Of a DNA stretch of 64,000 nucleotides, positions 42,619-51,337 are shown piece after piece. A program made the translations under genes and the position numbers. Source of the DNA: Sedimentitalea sp041224545. GTDB lineage: Bacteria; Pseudomonadota; Alphaproteobacteria; Rhodobacterales; Rhodobacteraceae. The DNA is taken from assembly GCF_041224545.1 (NCBI RefSeq), contig NZ_JBGFGP010000157.1:9691-73690 (forward strand). Direction: 5' to 3'. Position 1 is the stretch's first letter. Every line of letters begins with the position of its first letter. The notes beneath the pieces were generated by a model. The model did no database searches and was not told the DNA's origin. It saw only the letters and a program-made list of their open reading frames with translations.

Positions 42619-43983
42619 ATGAAATACCAATCCCAAAAGATCGCACTGGCCTATTTTTCAGTGGCAATCGGGCTTTTTGCCATTCAGATCATCGGCGGCC
42701 TGCTCGTCGGCTTTGTCTACGTAAATCCGAATTTCCTGTCCGAGCTGTTACCGTTCAACATCCTGCGAATGCTGCATACGAACTCGTTGATCGTCTGGTT
42801 GCTGCTGGGCTTTTTCGGTGCCGCCTATTTCCTGATCCCGGAAGAGGCCGAACGCGACATTCACTCGCCGATGCTGGCCTATCTGCAACTCGCCATCCTC
42901 GTGATCGGAACGCTGGGCGTGGTGCTGACCTATGTTTTCAACCTGTTTGAAGGCAACTGGCTGCTTGGCAAGGAAGGGCGCGAGTTCCTCGAACAGCCCA
43001 AATGGGTCAAGATGGGCATCGTCGTTGCGGCGCTGATCTTTCTCTACAACGTCTCGATGACGGTGCTGAAGGGCAAGAAGACGGCCATCACCAATGTGCT
43101 GTTGCTTGGCCTCTGGGGGCTCGCGCTGCTGTTTCTCTTTGCCTTTTACAACCCGTCCAACCTTTCGCTGGACAAGCAATACTGGTGGTATGTGATCCAC
43201 CTCTGGGTCGAAGGCGTCTGGGAACTGATCATGGCGTCGATCCTGGCATATCTGATGCTCAAACTGACCGGTGTTGACCGCGAGGTTGTCGAAAAGTGGC
43301 TGTATGTCATCGTCGCGCTGGCACTGTTCTCCGGCATCCTGGGTACGGGACACCACTATTACTGGATCGGCGCACCCGGCTACTGGCAGTGGATCGGTTC
43401 GATCTTCTCGTCGCTCGAAGTGATCCCGTTCTTTGCCATGATGGCGTTTGCCTTCGTCATGGTCTGGAAAGGTCGCCGCGACCACCCGAACAAGGCGGCG
43501 TTGCTCTGGTCGCTGGGCTGTGCCACGCTCGCCTTTTTCGGCGCCGGTGTCTGGGGCTTCCTGCATACCCTGCACGGGGTAAACTACTATACCCACGGCA
43601 CCCAGATCACCGCTGCGCACGGGCACCTTGCGTTCTATGGCGCCTATGTCTGCCTCAACATCGCGATCTTCACCTATGCGATGCCGATCCTGCGCAACCG
43701 CGATCCCTATAATCAGGTGCTCAACATGGCGTCATTCTGGCTGATGTCCGGCGGCATGTGCTTCATGACGTTTACCCTGACCTTTGCGGGCACGGTGCAA
43801 ACCCACATGCAGCGGGTCATCGGCGAGTATTTCATGGACGTGCAGGACCAGTTGGCGATCTTCTACTGGATGCGTTTCCTCTCGGGTGTGATCGTTTTCA
43901 TCGGCCTGCTGATGCTGATCTACTCGCTTGCCATGCCGCGCAGGGAAGTGATCTCGGATGAAGCTTCGGTTCCGGGGGAGTGA
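42619..43983 (+). CDS. norB: Nitric oxide reductase catalytic subunit NorB
   Basis: This 454-residue integral membrane protein of the heme-copper oxidase superfamily has 12 predicted helices. Metal-ligand regions seen are RMLHTNSLIVWLLLG, WVEGVWELIM with the conserved Glu, GTGHHYYWIG (FeB histidines), TAAHGHLAFYGAY and MQRVIGEYF. The short cNor-type N-terminus and the partner NorC mark it as cytochrome-c dependent. It reduces 2 NO to N2O. Preceded by GAGGAAGGGAACAACAG. Confidence 0.95.
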   Translation: MKYQSQKIALAYFSVAIGLFAIQIIGGLLVGFVYVNPNFLSELLPFNILRMLHTNSLIVWLLLGFFGAAYFLIPEEAERDIHSPMLAYLQLAILVIGTLGVVLTYVFNLFEGNWLLGKEGREFLEQPKWVKMGIVVAALIFLYNVSMTVLKGKKTAITNVLLLGLWGLALLFLFAFYNPSNLSLDKQYWWYVIHLWVEGVWELIMASILAYLMLKLTGVDREVVEKWLYVIVALALFSGILGTGHHYYWIGAPGYWQWIGSIFSSLEVIPFFAMMAFAFVMVWKGRRDHPNKAALLWSLGCATLAFFGAGVWGFLHTLHGVNYYTHGTQITAAHGHLAFYGAYVCLNIAIFTYAMPILRNRDPYNQVLNMASFWLMSGGMCFMTFTLTFAGTVQTHMQRVIGEYFMDVQDQLAIFYWMRFLSGVIVFIGLLMLIYSLAMPRREVISDEASVPGE

Positions 43984-43988
43984 CATCG

Positions 43989-44795
43989 ATGGATGGACCC
44001 TTTGACCAGCAGGAGGGGGTGCAAGCCCCCTTCTATCTCGCACAAGGCAGCGAATGCGACATCTTTGCCGCCGCACATGCCAATGCCCTGCCGCTCTTGC
44101 TGAAGGGGCCCACAGGCTGCGGCAAGACCCGTTTCGTCACGCATATGGCCGCCACGCTGGACCGCCCGCTTTACACCGTCGCGTGTCATGATGATCTCTC
44201 GGCGGCAGACCTGATCGGACGTTATCTGCTGAAGGGCGGTGAAACGGTCTGGGTGGACGGACCGCTGACCCGTGCGGTGCGCGAAGGTGCGATCTGTTAT
44301 CTCGACGAGGTCGTCGAGGCACGCAAGGACGTGACCGTCGTGCTCCATCCCCTGACCGACGACCGGCGCATTCTACCGATTGACCGTACCGGAGAAGAGC
44401 TTGAGGCAGCACCCGGCTTCATGCTCGTCGCGTCATACAATCCGGGCTATCAGAACATTCTCAAGACCCTCAAACCCTCGACACGGCAACGCTTCTTGTC
44501 GATCGAGTTCGGTTTTCCCGCACCGGAAGAAGAGCAACGGATCGTCGCGCAGGAAAGCGGGCTTGACCCGGCGCGGGTCAAGGCGTTGGTCCGGCTTGCG
44601 GGCAAGCTGCGCAGCCTCAGGGGACAGGACCTTGAGGAAGGTGTCTCGACACGCCTCGTTGTCTACGCCGCGACGCTCATCCGGCAGGGGATGCCGGTGG
44701 AACGGGCGATCCGCGCCGCGATGGTGGAAACGCTCACCGATGACGAGGATATCAAACGCGGGCTCCTCGATCTGGTCACGGCCGTCTTTGGGTGA
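43989..44795 (+). CDS. norQ: MoxR-type AAA ATPase NorQ
   Basis: This 268-residue AAA+ protein has Walker A GPTGCGKT, ICYLDEVVEARKDV as Walker B and the arginine/sensor helix LKPSTRQRFLSIEFGFP. NorQ with NorD inserts the non-heme iron (FeB) into NorB. A GTG at 43980 overlaps the norB stop, but ATG 43989 has GGGGGAG 8 bases upstream and is preferred. The norD start lies 10 bases after the stop. Confidence 0.92.
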   Translation: MDGPFDQQEGVQAPFYLAQGSECDIFAAAHANALPLLLKGPTGCGKTRFVTHMAATLDRPLYTVACHDDLSAADLIGRYLLKGGETVWVDGPLTRAVREGAICYLDEVVEARKDVTVVLHPLTDDRRILPIDRTGEELEAAPGFMLVASYNPGYQNILKTLKPSTRQRFLSIEFGFPAPEEEQRIVAQESGLDPARVKALVRLAGKLRSLRGQDLEEGVSTRLVVYAATLIRQGMPVERAIRAAMVETLTDDEDIKRGLLDLVTAVFG

Positions 44796-44805
44796 GGCTC
44801 GGCCG

Positions 44806-46734
44806 ATGTCCCGGATCACGTTCGAGCCATGGGAACCCGAGGAAAGCATCGGGAAACTGTGGCATGCCTTCGCCAGCCGCCTGGATGCGCCTGAGGCGCA
44901 CGGGGGAGCCGCGGTCGACCTGTCCGAGGTCGGCGGGCGGCTGGCGGTTCTTTTCCGCGGTCTGGGCGGGCACTCATCCGTCGAACTGCGCCCGGTGTCG
45001 GAAGAGACAAGTCACCACCGGCTAAGCTGGCGGCGAAAACTCGGTACGGCGGCCGAATTGATACCACGTGCCAGCTTTGACGGAGAAGTACTGCGCCTGC
45101 CGGCGCGGCTGTCCGTCTTGCCGACACGCGAAGCCAATGCCGCGCTCTATGTCTGGCTCGCGGCGGTCGCGGCGCATGCGCCAAAGCGCGCGTTTGACGA
45201 TGATCCATTGCGCAGCGATATTCTTGCGTTGCGCGCAGCGCGAAAAATGACCGCAAGAACACTGCGAAACGCTCCGGGCTTGCACAAACTCCATGACGCG
45301 CTGGCCGAGGCGATCCGCATCCGGCGTCCGGACCCCAAACTTCCAGCTGCCGAAGCACGGGTCGAAGCCGCGATACGCCACATGCTCGGTGCCCCGCTAT
45401 CCGACGATGCCCGCCCGCTATGGACTGCGATCGAACGCGGCGATTTATCGGACATTTCCGCGCCGCGCGGCTACCGCCGGTTCCGGCCTGTACCGCTCTG
45501 GCCGGAACTGCGCCCCATCGAAATCAGCGCCCGGCACGAAAACGACGGGTCTGAAACCGGCGAAACGCCCCCAGACGATAGCGAGGGCAAGACACATCGC
45601 GCCCGCCGCCGCAAATCCGATCAGGCCGAACGCAGCGACAGCTTTATCCTCCACAAGTTCGAAGCGATCCTGTCCTGGGCCGAATTTCTCAACATCAACC
45701 GGCGCGTCGATGACGACGACCCGGAAAACGCGCGCAAGGCCGCCGATGACCAGGACGAAATCGGGCTGGGGCAAATCACCAAGGCACCGCCGACCAAGCT
45801 GAAACTTCACCTCGATCTTGCACCGGAGGATGTCGATCGCGAGCGTCTGTCACACAGGCTGACCTATCCGGAATGGGATTGTCGCACCGGCGCATACCTT
45901 CCCGATCACACCTGCGTTCTGGCATCCGTGGCCCCGCCCGCGGACGAAACCTATGCACATGATCCCGCCGCTACGCGGCGCATACGTGCGGTCAAACGTC
46001 AATTCGAGGCGCTGTGCCCTGCCCGCGTGACGACACGCGGCCATCTGGATGGTGACTCGCTGGATATCGAGGCCGTCGTGCGGTCCGAGGCGGATCGCCA
46101 CGCCAGTGGCGAAGGCAGCGAACGCGTATGGATGCAGACCCGCCCCGAGGCCCGTGATCTGGCGGTGTCGATCCTGCTCGACATGTCGCGTTCGACGGAA
46201 AGCGCCGTGACCGGCCGCGCCGTGGTCGATATCGAGCGCGAAGCCCTGAACGCCCTCGCCTGGGGACTGGATGCCTGTGGTGACGATTTTGCCATTCACG
46301 CCTTTTCGTCGCTCAAGCGGCATCGGGTCTACGTGCAGACCTGCAAGGGCTTTGACGAACCGATGGATCAGACCGTCGAGCGCCGCCTTGGCGGCTTGCG
46401 ACCCGGATTTTACACCCGCATGGGGGCGGCGATCCGGCACGTATCGACAGAGCTGGCCGATCAGGGGCGCAGACGGCGGCTGTTGATCCTGATCACCGAC
46501 GGCAAGCCCAATGACCTTGACCACTACGAAGGCCGCCACGGAATCGAGGATACCGCCATGGCCATCCGCGAAGCCCGCAGGGCCGGTCAGGCGGTCTTTG
46601 GCATCGCGGTCGACAGTGACGCCAAATCGTGGTTTCCCCGGATGTTCGGTCAGGGCGGTTTCGCGGTGATCCCGAACCCGGAAAAGCTGATCTTTGCGTT
46701 GCCGCGCATCTATCGTCAGCTGGTCGGCGCGTGA
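44806..46734 (+). CDS. norD: NorD protein with VWA domain
   Basis: This 642-residue protein has a variable N-terminal part, an acidic middle region and a C-terminal von Willebrand A domain with the MIDAS start SILLDMSRSTES and the later LLILITDGKPNDLDHYEG. It works with NorQ as a chaperone for nitric oxide reductase activation. ATG 44806 starts 10 bases after norQ; the open frame continues upstream to 44380 inside norQ but that part is not coding. Its stop overlaps norE (GTGA). Confidence 0.9.
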   Translation: MSRITFEPWEPEESIGKLWHAFASRLDAPEAHGGAAVDLSEVGGRLAVLFRGLGGHSSVELRPVSEETSHHRLSWRRKLGTAAELIPRASFDGEVLRLPARLSVLPTREANAALYVWLAAVAAHAPKRAFDDDPLRSDILALRAARKMTARTLRNAPGLHKLHDALAEAIRIRRPDPKLPAAEARVEAAIRHMLGAPLSDDARPLWTAIERGDLSDISAPRGYRRFRPVPLWPELRPIEISARHENDGSETGETPPDDSEGKTHRARRRKSDQAERSDSFILHKFEAILSWAEFLNINRRVDDDDPENARKAADDQDEIGLGQITKAPPTKLKLHLDLAPEDVDRERLSHRLTYPEWDCRTGAYLPDHTCVLASVAPPADETYAHDPAATRRIRAVKRQFEALCPARVTTRGHLDGDSLDIEAVVRSEADRHASGEGSERVWMQTRPEARDLAVSILLDMSRSTESAVTGRAVVDIEREALNALAWGLDACGDDFAIHAFSSLKRHRVYVQTCKGFDEPMDQTVERRLGGLRPGFYTRMGAAIRHVSTELADQGRRRRLLILITDGKPNDLDHYEGRHGIEDTAMAIREARRAGQAVFGIAVDSDAKSWFPRMFGQGGFAVIPNPEKLIFALPRIYRQLVGA

Positions 46735-47279
46735 GCGGCGCGCGCGGCCCCGAGACGTTGCCGGGCGATCTGATGATGTGGGTGCTCATCGTCAGCGAAC
46801 TTCTGGTCTTTGCCGCCGGACTCACGGCCTTTCTCGCGGTGCGGCTTGTCGATCCCGCCGGCTTTGCCGAAGCGCAGGATCACCTGTTTCGCACCGGTGC
46901 GGCACTGAACACCGCGATCCTGATCACAAGCGGCTTTTTCGCAGCACAAGCGCTTGTCTGGCGTCGCAAACAGAAACGAATGCTGGCGCGACTCGCTCTG
47001 GTTGCTGCGGCGATACTGGGCGTCGTGTTTCTGGGCATCAAAGGTGCCGAATACGCCTCAAAGGCGGCACAGGGTATCGCATGGGACAGCCATCCATTCT
47101 TTACCTTCTACTACGGATTGACCGGATTTCACGCCGCCCATGTCGCGGCGGGCGCGCTGTTGCTGTTGCTGGTGGCATGGCGCGACAGGCCCGAGAATAT
47201 CGAAGCGGCGGCGATGTTCTGGCATATGGTCGATCTTGTGTGGGTGCTGCTGTTCCCTGTCATCTACCTGCTGGGATGA
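46731..47279 (+). CDS. norE: NorE, cytochrome c oxidase subunit III-like protein
   Basis: This 182-residue membrane protein has five hydrophobic segments of the subunit III type: PGDLMMWVLIVSELLVFAAG, LNTAILITSGFFAAQAL, FYYGLTGFHAAHVAAGALLL and FWHMVDLVWVLLFPVIYLLG. It supports full NO reductase activity but is not catalytic. The start is a GTG overlapping the norD stop. Confidence 0.88.
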   Translation: MSGARGPETLPGDLMMWVLIVSELLVFAAGLTAFLAVRLVDPAGFAEAQDHLFRTGAALNTAILITSGFFAAQALVWRRKQKRMLARLALVAAAILGVVFLGIKGAEYASKAAQGIAWDSHPFFTFYYGLTGFHAAHVAAGALLLLLVAWRDRPENIEAAAMFWHMVDLVWVLLFPVIYLLG

Positions 47280-47551
47280 GGCGGATGAATTTTTCCAGAC
47301 CATTGCTGATTGCCTGGGGGACATTGATCGGCCTAAGTCTTCTGGCTGCTCTGGTTACCCTGTCCCCATTGCCGCGTTGGGCGGGGGCGGGGCTTGTTCT
47401 CTTGCTGGCGCTCTTCAAGGCGCGACTGATCCTCGCGCGGTATCTCGATCTGCAAGGCGCGCCGGGATGGCTGGCCGGTGCCACGCTGGCCTTTACGCTC
47501 TGGGCCCTGTTGGCCTACGCGCTCTATCTGCTCCCGTTCATCGTGACCTGA
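47276..47551 (+). CDS. norF: NorF small membrane protein
   Basis: This 91-residue protein (89 if ATG 47285 is used) has three hydrophobic helices and the cytochrome-oxidase-subunit-IV-like middle LLALFKARLILARYLDLQGA. Its position after norE and the KARLI..YLDL signature identify NorF. The ATG overlaps the norE stop (ATGA). It ends 15 bases before the convergent regulator gene. Confidence 0.82.
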   Translation: MRRMNFSRPLLIAWGTLIGLSLLAALVTLSPLPRWAGAGLVLLLALFKARLILARYLDLQGAPGWLAGATLAFTLWALLAYALYLLPFIVT

Positions 47552-47566
47552 CCCATAGGTGTCCCA

Positions 47567-48265
47567 TCACCGGTGCCACGCATCCGCCGGGTCGCTTTCC
47601 ACGACGCCGCGCAACCGCCTGATGTCGGAAATCTCCGCGTGGTTGCGCGCGATGGTGACACCGGAGTCCTTGAGGCGCGCAAAGGCCCGGCTCAGGCTCT
47701 CGGGTTTCATGCCAAGTCGTCCCGCAATCAGCACCTTGTCATAGGGCAACGTCACGCGGCATTCATCTTCCCCGTCCTCGCACAGTTCGAGCAGGAAACG
47801 CGCGACACGTTGCGCACCCGTTTCCGCCTTGAGTTGTTCGAGCTGCGATACCAGCGAGTGAAGATGATTGAAGGTCGATGCCAGTATCGAAATACTGACC
47901 TCCGGATCGCGGCGGATCAGCTGAATCAGCGCGTCACCCGGGATCAGAACGGTCGTGCAGGCGGTCGCGGCCTCGGCCGACACCGGATATGTTCCCTGCC
48001 GCAGCGCGACCGGCTCACCCATGCTTTCGCCCTTGGTGAAGACACCCACCACGGCCTCGGAACCGTTTGGCGCGATGCGATACAGCTTGACCCATCCCTC
48101 TAGAACCACGTGAATGCCCGGACAAGGCTCGCCCTGAATGAACAGGGTTTCTCCGCGTTCACTGCTCCGGAACACGCCGCGCGACAGCACCGTCTCGATA
48201 TGCTCGTCGGGAAGTGAGCGGATAAACATGGCATTTCGCGCAATCGCTTTATGGGCTTCGTGCAC
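47567..48265 (-). CDS. nnrR: Crp/Fnr-family regulator of the NNR/DNR type
   Basis: This 232-residue protein has a cyclic-nucleotide-binding-like sensor domain (GETLFIQGEPCPGIHVVLEGWVKLYRI) and a C-terminal winged helix. The recognition helix LGMKPESLSRAFARLKD keeps the E-SR residues that FNR proteins use to read TTGA half-sites. There is no N-terminal cysteine cluster, so it is not FNR. DNR/NNR proteins sense NO, probably through heme. Convergent with norF and divergent from hemA. Multiple TTGAC-type boxes nearby fit it as the local regulator. Confidence 0.82.
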   Translation of the reverse strand: MHEAHKAIARNAMFIRSLPDEHIETVLSRGVFRSSERGETLFIQGEPCPGIHVVLEGWVKLYRIAPNGSEAVVGVFTKGESMGEPVALRQGTYPVSAEAATACTTVLIPGDALIQLIRRDPEVSISILASTFNHLHSLVSQLEQLKAETGAQRVARFLLELCEDGEDECRVTLPYDKVLIAGRLGMKPESLSRAFARLKDSGVTIARNHAEISDIRRLRGVVESDPADAWHR

Positions 48266-48347
48266 CGAAATACTCCTCTCGATGTGATCGCCTGGACCCT
48301 ACACCAAGACTGCGCAAGCCGCACCCCCGTAACGCAGAGACCGGCAC

Positions 48348-48361
48348 TTGACTAATGTCAT
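48348..48361. promoter_or_regulatory. FNR/NNR-type half-conserved box between nnrR and hemA
   Basis: TTGACTAATGTCAT fits TTGAC-N4-GTCAa with one change in the last base. It is centred about 69 bases before the hemA TTG start and about 90 bases before the regulator's ATG. It could control either or both genes. Confidence 0.6.
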
Positions 48362-48423
48362 GGAGACCAGGGCCGCCCTTTGCCAGATTGCAATCTGACA
48401 GCGCAGAACCGGGAGCCGGACCA

Positions 48424-49647
48424 TTGAATTTTCAAGAGTTTTTTCACACTCGCCTGAACGCGCTCCACGCCGAGGGCAATTATCGGGTATTCGCGGAACT
48501 GCAACGCGATTGTGGCGGTTTTCCTGCGGCAAAACAATATACTGGCCGCCGCGCGCGCAAGGTGACGATCTGGTGTTCGAACGACTATCTCGGCATGGGT
48601 CAGCATCCGGCAGTGCTCGAGGCGATGCACGCGGCCATCGACCGCTGCGGTGCCGGCGCGGGTGGCACGCGCAACATATCGGGCACGACCCACGATCATG
48701 TGTTGCTTGAACGTGAACTCGCGGATTTGCACGGCAAGGAAGCCGCGCTTCTGTTCACGTCCGGTTACGTTTCCAACTGGGCCGCGCTTGGCACGCTGGC
48801 GGCGCAGATTCCCGGCTGCATCGTGTTCTCAGACGCGCTCAACCACGCAAGCATGATCGAAGGCATACGTCATTCCCGCGCTGAAAAGGTGATCTGGAAA
48901 CACAACGACCTCGCCGATCTCGAAGCCAAACTTTCCGCCGCCCCTAGGGATGCGCCGAAATTGATCGCGTTCGAGTCGGTCTACTCGATGGACGGGGACA
49001 TTGCTCCGATCAGGGAAATCTGCGACCTCGCCGATCGGTTCGGCGCGATGACATATCTCGACGAGGTTCACGCCGTCGGACTCTACGGGCCGCGCGGCGG
49101 CGGCATCGCAGAACGCGAGGGCCAGATGCACCGGTTGACCGTTATCGAAGGCACGCTTGGCAAGGCCTTTGGCGTCGTCGGCGGTTATATCGCCGCCTCT
49201 GCTGCGCTGTGTGATTTCGTGCGCAGCTTTGCCTCCGGGTTCATCTTTACCACGGCTCTCCCACCTGCGGTCGCCGCCGCAGCGGCTGCTTCGGTGCGCC
49301 ACCTCAAGAGCTCTTCGGTCGAACGTGAAATGCACCGCGAACGTGTCGCGCAGCTGCGCGCACAGCTGGATGCCCGCGACATTCCGCATCTGGACAATCC
49401 CAGCCATATCATCCCCGTCATCGTCGGCGATCCGGTAAAATGCAAATTTGTCAGCGACACATTGCTGGGCGAGTTCGGGCTTTATATCCAGCCGATCAAC
49501 TATCCCACGGTGCCCAAGGGAACCGAGCGGCTCAGGATCACGCCATCCCCGGTGCACAACGATCACGATGCCGCCAACCTTGCCGATGCCCTGTCAACAT
49601 TATGGCAACGGTGCCAGATCGCACGCATGCCCATAGCGGCCCAGTAA
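48424..49647 (+). CDS. hemA: 5-aminolevulinate synthase
   Basis: This 407-residue PLP enzyme condenses glycine and succinyl-CoA to ALA, the first step of heme synthesis in alphaproteobacteria. Motifs: CSNDYLGMGQHPAVLEAMH, GAGAGGTRNISGT, YLDEVHAVGLYGPRGGG and the PLP lysine in IEGTLGKAFGVVGGY. I chose the TTG at 48424 because GGGAG lies 8 bases upstream and the encoded length equals the usual 407; the ATG at 48355 sits in the regulatory box and lacks a ribosome site. The place inside the denitrification region suggests a dedicated copy for heme and heme d1 demand. Whether a second ALA synthase exists elsewhere is not visible. Confidence 0.9.
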   Translation: MNFQEFFHTRLNALHAEGNYRVFAELQRDCGGFPAAKQYTGRRARKVTIWCSNDYLGMGQHPAVLEAMHAAIDRCGAGAGGTRNISGTTHDHVLLERELADLHGKEAALLFTSGYVSNWAALGTLAAQIPGCIVFSDALNHASMIEGIRHSRAEKVIWKHNDLADLEAKLSAAPRDAPKLIAFESVYSMDGDIAPIREICDLADRFGAMTYLDEVHAVGLYGPRGGGIAEREGQMHRLTVIEGTLGKAFGVVGGYIAASAALCDFVRSFASGFIFTTALPPAVAAAAAASVRHLKSSSVEREMHRERVAQLRAQLDARDIPHLDNPSHIIPVIVGDPVKCKFVSDTLLGEFGLYIQPINYPTVPKGTERLRITPSPVHNDHDAANLADALSTLWQRCQIARMPIAAQ

Positions 49648-49789
49648 AACGCGTTGGAAGAACGGTGTCACCGACCGCCCCGAGGCGGGCGCCATCACAT
49701 GCGCCCTGCCTGTTGTTTCGATTGTCGGATAGTGAGAATGGCGGCCCGGCCACTTCCGCGCGACCGGGAGTCATCCGCCGCTCATTCCG

Positions 49790-50215
49790 TCAGCCGTCAG
49801 ACGGTGACACCGTCACGAGATAGGCGGCCATGTCTTCCGGATTCTTCCGGTGCTTGTAGGTCATCTTGGTCTTGACCTTGGATTCGCCCAACGTTTCCGA
49901 CAGCCACGCCTTTGGATCGGTGATATAGGCGGCGAGATTCTCTTCGTCCCAGACCAGTCCGGTCTCGCCGACCGCGACGAGCGAGTCGCCATAGCGAAAA
50001 TCGGCCTCTGATCCGACAACACGACCGATTATCCCGTACAGGTTCGGGCCGGTCTTGCCGCCCTTCTGGATCACGGTTCCATCTGTCGCGATAATGGCAT
50101 GGCAGGATTTGCAGAGTTTGAAATCGGACTCGCCCGTGTCGGCATCTCCGGCAAACGCCGCCCCCGTCAGCATCGGCAGAATGGCCAGAACCGGAACGAT
50201 TTGCTTGATCCCCAT
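49790..50215 (-). CDS. Class I soluble cytochrome c (c2/c550-like)
   Basis: This 141-residue precursor has a signal peptide (ending near GAAFA), one heme site CKSCH in ESDFKLCKSCHAIIATDG, GPNLYGIIGR and a Met-ligand region KTKMTYK. It is of c2/c550 size and probably carries electrons from the bc1 complex to NirS and NorC, judging by its place. A box TTGAG-N4-GTCAA lies 59-72 bases upstream, inside the end of the upstream gene, so it can be induced on its own. The 142-base gap to hemA's end holds one small GC hairpin. Confidence 0.87.
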   Translation of the reverse strand: MGIKQIVPVLAILPMLTGAAFAGDADTGESDFKLCKSCHAIIATDGTVIQKGGKTGPNLYGIIGRVVGSEADFRYGDSLVAVGETGLVWDEENLAAYITDPKAWLSETLGESKVKTKMTYKHRKNPEDMAAYLVTVSPSDG

Positions 50216-50242
50216 GGCGAAACTCCTCTGGTTACAGACGTG

Positions 50243-51145
50243 TCAGAGGTACAGGCTCTCAAGGCGGGCATCCTTGACTTTGCTCAAGAGCGCTTCTGCC
50301 TCGGCCCTGTCAGCGGCCAGACACAATCCGGTGGACACCGCATCCGCAAGCGCCGCGCTGTGCGCGCTGACCGAGACCTGGCGAACTGCCGGGACCGCCA
50401 CACGACCATCGCGCGGATCAATGATATGTCCGACCCGGCCGGCCCGATCCATCGTCGTGCCCAGCGGCGCCGATGTCGCCAACGCACGACCGGAAAGACG
50501 TCTGGCGCGGGACTCGCCCTGAATCGTGACCGGCCAGCCGTGACCGTTGCCCTCAGACCCCATGGCAAAGATCTCACCCGTGTCGATCAGCACATCCTCA
50601 ACCCCCTCGGAGCGCATCAGTCGGCCAATCCGGTCAGCGATATACCCCTGTGCAATTCCGTTCAGCGTCAGTTCCTGCCCGCCATCAAGCGAAACACCAC
50701 GCGGCTCGAAATGCACGCGTTCAAAACCGATGCGGGCGCGCAGGGTCTCGATCACCTCCTGCCGCGGCCCCTGCGCCCGGCGATGAGACAGGGCAAGCGC
50801 CCGCCACAGGGGTTGAACCGTCGGATCGAACCGCCCATCGGTCACAGCATGCGCATGTCTCGCGATCGCGAGGCAATCCAGCAGTTCAGAGGACGGAGCC
50901 TGCAACACGCCGGTCGCGTTCAACCGGGAAAGTTCCGAATTCGGGCGAAAAAGGCTGAAAATATCCTCGAGCCGGTCGATCTCCAACCGCGCCGCCTCGG
51001 CAATCGATATGGCGCGGGGATGATCCAGCACGATCTGTGCACGCGCGCCCAGAGCCGTGCCCTGCCAGCGGAAAGCCTGCGCCGCAGTCGCGACAAGACA
51101 GCTTGCAGAAGCGATGGTCAGAAATCGGCGTCGCGTGACAGGCAT
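50243..51145 (-). CDS. nirX: NirX/NosX-type FAD:protein FMN transferase (ApbE family)
   Basis: The precursor is about 300 residues, with a twin-arginine signal (TRRRFLTIASASCLV) followed by the ApbE fold: GTALGARAQIVL, LNGIAQGYIADRI, DTGEIFAMG, HIIDPRDGR and ALADAVSTGLCLA. It should export to the periplasm and flavinylate the FMN domain of NirI. In Paracoccus NirX/NosX accompany NirI/NosR in this way. ATG 51145 has GGGGG at good spacing; ATG 51166 is an alternative. A TTGAC-N4-ATCAA box lies upstream. Confidence 0.85.
   Translation of the reverse strand: MPVTRRRFLTIASASCLVATAAQAFRWQGTALGARAQIVLDHPRAISIAEAARLEIDRLEDIFSLFRPNSELSRLNATGVLQAPSSELLDCLAIARHAHAVTDGRFDPTVQPLWRALALSHRRAQGPRQEVIETLRARIGFERVHFEPRGVSLDGGQELTLNGIAQGYIADRIGRLMRSEGVEDVLIDTGEIFAMGSEGNGHGWPVTIQGESRARRLSGRALATSAPLGTTMDRAGRVGHIIDPRDGRVAVPAVRQVSVSAHSAALADAVSTGLCLAADRAEAEALLSKVKDARLESLYL
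50274..50287 (-). promoter_or_regulatory. FNR/NNR-type box for the cytochrome c gene
   Basis: On the minus strand the 14 bases read TTGAGCAAAGTCAA, a TTGA-N6-TCAA palindrome. It lies within the last codons of the ApbE gene, 59-72 bases before the cytochrome ATG, a normal activator distance. Confidence 0.65.
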
Positions 51146-51230
51146 GGCCAAAGCCCCCGGTTCCATCCGCCGGGCACAGCCCCGCAGAGTGCATACACAC
51201 GACAGCTATCGCCTTGCCGCGAAAGTTTGC

Positions 51231-51244
51231 TTGACTTTGATCAA
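51231..51244 (-). promoter_or_regulatory. FNR-type box for the NirX-type gene
   Basis: TTGACTTTGATCAA matches the TTGAC/T-N4-ATCAA FNR consensus fully. It lies 65-99 bases before the two possible starts of the ApbE gene. Confidence 0.7.
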
Positions 51245-51337
51245 ACACCGGCAGCCGCATGCAGGCGACGGATCGTCGATCTGCCCGTGGCTGGCCGGTC
51301 GGATGACATCCCGAAACCGTCCTGACTTCAATCGTCC

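Noticed and set aside
49660..49700. CCGCC/GGCGG hairpin after hemA as a rho-independent terminator
   Set aside because: The stem is only five pairs with no T-run behind it.
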